A stretch of DNA of 9,587 nt from Erysipelotrichaceae bacterium. Lineage in GTDB: Bacteria > Bacillota_I > Bacilli_A > Erysipelotrichales > Erysipelotrichaceae. Numbering within the stretch: the stretch's first letter is position 1; the number at the start of each line of letters is the position of its first letter. Positions 7,127-9,587 of the stretch are shown piece after piece. The translations under genes were made by a program, and so were the position numbers. The stretch covers positions 1 through 9,587 of the forward strand of contig CAAEDX010000128.1 of the NCBI GenBank assembly GCA_900754715.1. Direction: 5' to 3'. The notes below the pieces were generated by a model, which saw only the letters and a program-made list of their open reading frames with translations, searched no databases and had not been told where the DNA came from.

Positions 7127-7873
7127 TCAGTCATCTTCATAATCCACGGTCCATTCCAGGATGGTCCCGGTAGCGGCGTCGATCTCAAATTCATATTCGG
7201 CATTGCCGTAACGAATCTCGCCTTCGTAAATGATATGACCGTCATCTTCATCTTGTTCGATCTCGATGTGACGCTCTGTGGCACCGTTGACCCGGGAAAG
7301 TGCCAATGCTCTGGCTTCTTCCAGCGTAAGGTCGCTTTGTGCGGGGAGTTCATGATCTTCCGCATCTCGGTCGAAATTCAAGATCGCTCCGGTATACATA
7401 TCGATCTCATAATCATATTCGTTGCTGCCACTGTAAAATTCGATCTCATAGCTGCTTGTTCCGGTCTGTTCTTTGACGAAGGTCGCGTCCCCTTCGCTGA
7501 TCCCGGCATGATCCAGCGCGATGGCACGGGCCTGATCCAAGGTGATGGCGGAAGCTTCCGGGGCATCAGTACCTGAAGAAGCTGACTCAGCTTCGTAATC
7601 GACATGCAGGATCGCCCCGGTTTCGGTATTGATCTGATATTTATAGATGGTGCCATTCACAAGAAACTGAATATCATAATAAGATGTGTCTCCGTCAGTA
7701 TTGCGCTCGGTCTTCAGAAATTCCACTTCATCGATTCCCAGCTGCGCGTCATCCAAGGCTGCGGACTTCGCTTCTTCCAGGGAGATCGATTGATTTTCTG
7801 ATTGTGCGGAACCGCAGCCGCTGAGCAGAAACAGACAGGAAATCGCAAGTGTATAGATGATCTTGTGTTTCAT
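7127..7873 (-). CDS. Secreted lipoprotein with three PepSY-like repeats
   Basis: A predicted lipoprotein of 248 aa. The signal peptide is hydrophobic (IIYTLAISCLFL) with lipobox LSGC at residues 17-20, so Cys20 would be lipidated and the protein anchored outside the membrane. Three PepSY-like units follow (about 30-95, 110-172 and 182-248). Each has an opening helix of the type LEEAKSAAL, LDQARAIAL or LEEARALAL and a strand pair ending in a Y-x-Y/F-x-I-(D/N)-x-x-TG-x-IL motif. The mature part is very acidic and ends in EDD. PepSY domains are known from peptidase propeptides and envelope proteins, where peptidase inhibition or sensing has been proposed; no enzyme motif is seen here. It is a paralogue of the next gene upstream (8012-8923), most clearly in the last repeat (IYEGEI...YEFEID). 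The start is set by the ribosome binding site at 7880-7888. No clear promoter was found in the 138-bp gap. Confidence 0.9.
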   Translation of the reverse strand: MKHKIIYTLAISCLFLLSGCGSAQSENQSISLEEAKSAALDDAQLGIDEVEFLKTERNTDGDTSYYDIQFLVNGTIYKYQINTETGAILHVDYEAESASSGTDAPEASAITLDQARAIALDHAGISEGDATFVKEQTGTSSYEIEFYSGSNEYDYEIDMYTGAILNFDRDAEDHELPAQSDLTLEEARALALSRVNGATERHIEIEQDEDDGHIIYEGEIRYGNAEYEFEIDAATGTILEWTVDYEDD

Positions 7874-7879
7874 GGGCAT

Positions 7880-7888
7880 CCCTCTTTT
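7880..7888 (-). promoter_or_regulatory. Ribosome binding site that fixes the lipoprotein start
   Basis: Minus-strand AAAAGAGGG ends directly against an upstream ATG (7879-7877) but stands 6 nt from the second ATG (7873-7871). The second ATG is therefore the likely start; the longer form would only add Met-Pro. Confidence 0.75.
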
Positions 7889-7949
7889 CTTTATTGTCTA
7901 TAGTGTGCCACATTTCGCGCGGGATTTCAAATGTCTCGTGCATATGCCT

Positions 7950-7978
7950 AAAAGGCAGAGCCGCGATGCGGTTCTGCC
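7950..7978 (-). terminator. Intrinsic terminator of the upstream PepSY gene
   Basis: On the minus strand GGCAGA (7978-7973) and CCGC (7971-7968) pair with GCGG (7964-7961) and TCTGCC (7959-7954) across one A/C mismatch and a 3-nt loop. Only four T follow (7953-7950), so termination may be incomplete and some transcripts could continue into the second PepSY gene. Confidence 0.78.
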
Positions 7979-8011
7979 GATATATAGGGTAGGAGAGAAT
8001 CAAAATGTCAG

Positions 8012-8923
8012 TTAATCGTCATAATCTGCGTCCCATTCGATGATGGCGCCGGTGCTGCCATCGATCTCAAATTCATATTCCATGCGGCCAAATTGAATTT
8101 CACCTTCATAGACCAGTCGGCCATCATCATGATCAGCCTCGATGCGGATGTGCTGATCGCTTGCTCCGCTAACTTTAGCAAGCGCGATCTTCTTGGCTTC
8201 ATCGATCGAGATCGCATTGCTTGCAGCCGGGGCATAGGCTTCTGCGTCATAGTCAATGTCGAGGATCATGCCCGTCGTCTTATCGATCTCGTAGTCATAT
8301 TCGCCATTGGCAGTATAGAATTCGATCTCATAGACCGTTCTGCCATCGTCGCGATCTTCTTTCGCTTTGACGAAGGTGGCGTCTGCGGCATTGACACCGG
8401 CATTGGTCAGCGCGATCGTTTTCGCGTTTTCCAGCGTGATCCCAGAATTTGCTGTCGTGATATTGTCAGAGCTTGCGGAAGATGCAGCACGCGATGAAGG
8501 ATCTGCGGCAGTGCCTTTATCTGATGCAGCAGTATCGTTTGAAGCGGTCGTGTTGTCTTGCGTGCTTCTGACATAGTTTTCGCTTTCGATCTCGTGATCC
8601 TTGTTCAAGATCTTGCCGGTCGCTTTTTCGATCTCATAGTCATATTCGATGTTGCCGGCGACGAACTCGATTTCGTAAACGACTTTGCCGTCTTCGTAAT
8701 CTCCCTTAGTTTCGTAGAAACGCGCATCTTCTGCGTTGACTCCCGCGTCATTTAACGCGATCGTCTTTGCTTCTTCCATGGAGACTGCAGCAGAGGTGTC
8801 TTCTGTAACAGTGTTTGCAATATCGTCGTTCTGCGGTGTTGCGTTTGCGGCCTGTACGCTCCATCCTGCCAACAGGAGGACTGCGCCGGAAGCGGCCAGG
8901 ATCTTGGTCATTGTACGTTTCAT
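8012..8923 (-). CDS. Secreted protein with three PepSY-like repeats and a Ser/Thr/Ala linker
   Basis: A predicted exported protein of 303 aa. The signal sequence (basic MKRTMTK, then AASGAVLLLAG) ends in LLAGW, where a lipoprotein would have LAGC, so cleavage by signal peptidase I near AANA/TPQ (after residue 28) is the likely route. PepSY-like unit 1 covers about residues 47-113. A low-complexity linker rich in S, T, A, N and D covers 114-160. Units 2 and 3 (about 162-228 and 238-303) follow. Each unit repeats the pattern EAKTIAL(N/T)xAGVNA...YEIEF...EYDYEI(D/E)KxTGxIL; unit 3 diverges (VYEGEI...YEFEID) and matches the last unit of the neighbour at 7127-7873. The protein is acidic and ends in YDD. 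Start at ATG 8923-8921 with AAAGGGAGGT (8940-8931) seven nt upstream. Its promoter carries adjacent 11-bp repeats that suggest response-regulator control. The partner it binds is unknown. Confidence 0.9.
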   Translation of the reverse strand: MKRTMTKILAASGAVLLLAGWSVQAANATPQNDDIANTVTEDTSAAVSMEEAKTIALNDAGVNAEDARFYETKGDYEDGKVVYEIEFVAGNIEYDYEIEKATGKILNKDHEIESENYVRSTQDNTTASNDTAASDKGTAADPSSRAASSASSDNITTANSGITLENAKTIALTNAGVNAADATFVKAKEDRDDGRTVYEIEFYTANGEYDYEIDKTTGMILDIDYDAEAYAPAASNAISIDEAKKIALAKVSGASDQHIRIEADHDDGRLVYEGEIQFGRMEYEFEIDGSTGAIIEWDADYDD

Positions 8924-8953
8924 ATCAAGTACCTCCCTTTTCTTTACGGCTAC

Positions 8954-8962
8954 ATCTTATCA
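8954..8962 (-). promoter_or_regulatory. Extended -10 of the upstream PepSY gene
   Basis: Minus-strand TGATAAGAT (8962-8954) has the TGn extension and a 4 of 6 match to TATAAT. The position where a -35 box would lie is taken by the direct repeats at 8967-8988, which suggests a promoter that depends on an activator. Confidence 0.6.
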
Positions 8963-8966
8963 AGCC

Positions 8967-8988
8967 AACATTAAAACAACATTAAAAC
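8967..8988 (-). promoter_or_regulatory. Two adjacent 11-bp direct repeats: probable response-regulator binding site
   Basis: On the minus strand the unit GTTTTAATGTT occurs twice back to back (8988-8978 and 8977-8967) without mismatch. The 11-bp period puts both copies on one helical face. The second TTTAAT core ends 10 bp before the -10 hexamer. This is the geometry of PhoB, PhoP and CiaR-type OmpR-family sites (CiaR: TTAAG spaced by 5). No response regulator gene is in the window. Confidence 0.6.
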
Positions 8989-9282
8989 AAACAGGAAATG
9001 CAAAAAAAATTTTGCGGCGGAAAAATAGTGAGAATTGCGACAAACAAAGTGTTTCTTAAATTATGCCGAGTTTCAGCTCGCGCCCAGAGCCGTTGATTTT
9101 TATCTCGTAACCAACAAGTAACAGACAGACGGATCAGGCGAAAGATCAAAACCTGGATCAATGTTTTGCATGACCGACAGACGGAAAAATGACAGGAAGC
9201 AAAACAGGGAAACATATATGCGAGAAAGTGATCAGAAGGATTCAGTTTTCCGCCATAGCGGTGTGGATTGTTAATTCTGCTA
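8989..9282. other. Non-coding region between the PepSY gene and the AAA-ATPase-like gene
   Basis: I see no convincing gene here. A minus-strand open frame (about 8982-9215) has Cys/Phe/Arg-rich, gene-unlike composition and no ribosome binding site. Small structures: an inverted repeat GCAAAA/TTTTGC around A4 (9000-9015), whose A/T tract lies upstream of the PepSY promoter; a 10-bp direct repeat GACAGACGGA at 9124-9133 and 9176-9185; and a perfect inverted repeat CCGC-cata-GCGG at 9250-9261, upstream of the next promoter. None is assigned a function. Confidence 0.5.
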
Positions 9283-9291
9283 TGATATAAT
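9283..9291 (+). promoter_or_regulatory. Extended -10 promoter of the AAA-ATPase-like gene
   Basis: TGATATAAT (TATAAT 9286-9291) is the same nine-base element seen before glyA and pgk. No good -35 box is at 16-18 bp. The CCGC/GCGG inverted repeat ends 24 bp upstream of the hexamer, about where a -35-region operator would act. Confidence 0.7.
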
Positions 9292-9317
9292 GAGCATAAG
9301 AAAGCAAGGTGAGGCAG

Positions 9318-9587
9318 ATGAAGAAAGCAATACCGATCGGCGTATCCGATTATGAGCGGCTGCGTAAAGAAGACTATTATTTTGTGGATAAGTCGATGAT
9401 GATCCAGGAGTTTTTAAGAAGAAAGAGCATCGTCACACTGATCACGAGACCACGGCGCTTCGGAAAGACCATCAATATGTCGATGATGGCAGAATTCTTT
9501 GATGTGACGAAGGATGCAAAGGAGATCTTCAAGGATACCGCGATCATGGATACTGAATATGCCGCAGAGATGAATCAGTATCCGACC
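9318..9587 (+). CDS. AAA-ATPase-like protein, PF09820/DUF1703 type (3' end outside window)
   Basis: Only the first 90 residues are present. The N-terminus IPIGVSDYERL, then DYYFVDKSMMIQEFL, LITRPRRFGKTINMSM and AEFFD match the AAA-ATPase-like domain family abundant in gut Firmicutes and Bacteroidetes. Residues 44-51 (RPRRFGKT) are that family's unusual Walker A-like loop. Full members are about 500-600 aa and usually end in a PD-(D/E)XK nuclease-like DUF1703 domain, which would lie beyond the window. The biological role of the family is not settled; members often occur in many copies per genome, and links to defence or mobility are speculative. Start at ATG 9318, with AAGGTGAGG at 9306-9314 just upstream. 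It is transcribed from its own promoter at 9283-9291. Confidence 0.88.
   Translation, partial: MKKAIPIGVSDYERLRKEDYYFVDKSMMIQEFLRRKSIVTLITRPRRFGKTINMSMMAEFFDVTKDAKEIFKDTAIMDTEYAAEMNQYPT

Noticed and set aside
9124..9185. The two GACAGACGGA copies as part of a repeat array or CRISPR
   Set aside because: Only two 10-bp copies, with no regular spacing and no further units.
8982..9215. A 77-codon minus-strand open frame upstream of the PepSY promoter
   Set aside because: No ribosome binding site, odd composition, and its end overlaps the direct-repeat site; probably non-coding.

Overview
The window comes from a Bacillota (Firmicutes) genome with balanced to slightly GC-rich DNA. The signs are strong AGGAGG-type ribosome binding sites, TGnTATAAT extended -10 promoters, a fused PTS enzyme II with a BglG/LicT antiterminator, a pgk-tpiA glycolytic pair, and a gut-type AAA-ATPase-like (PF09820) gene. 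A gut Erysipelotrichia-like host is my inference; nothing in the sequence proves it.

Layout. (1) Positions 3-2092: the 3' part of a sugar PTS enzyme II (EIIC-EIIB-EIIA fusion, glucose/alpha-glucoside superfamily), then 19 nt later a PRD-containing antiterminator that probably controls it, closed by a hairpin terminator that can work on both strands. (2) Positions 2091-3136, minus strand: an ABC-2-like membrane protein that looks truncated. Its frame stops after the third predicted membrane segment, and a fourth segment sits in another frame right up to the terminator. (3) Positions 3191-4926, plus strand: an extended -10 promoter, glyA and rlmH, packed 1 nt apart. (4) Positions 4985-7075, plus strand: promoter, pgk, tpiA and a strong terminator. 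(5) Positions 7079-8988, minus strand: two paralogous secreted proteins, each with three PepSY-like repeats, each with its own terminator. The upstream one has a promoter in which two perfect 11-bp direct repeats stand where the -35 box should be, the classic layout of an OmpR/PhoB-family response-regulator site. (6) Positions 8989-9587: about 330 bp of non-coding DNA, then the first 90 codons of an AAA-ATPase-like gene that leaves the window.

How the genes relate. The PTS and antiterminator form a sugar-responsive unit: enzyme II imports and phosphorylates sugar, and its EIIB domain would set the antiterminator's activity by phosphorylating its PRDs. glyA-rlmH and pgk-tpiA are housekeeping units (one-carbon metabolism and 23S rRNA modification; lower glycolysis). 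The PepSY pair looks like an envelope-associated, probably two-component-regulated module. I see no complete novel system. The least ordinary items are the direct-repeat promoter, the PepSY paralogue pair with one lipobox Cys replaced by Trp, and the broken or split membrane protein. I saw no tRNA, rRNA, CRISPR array or complete mobile element.
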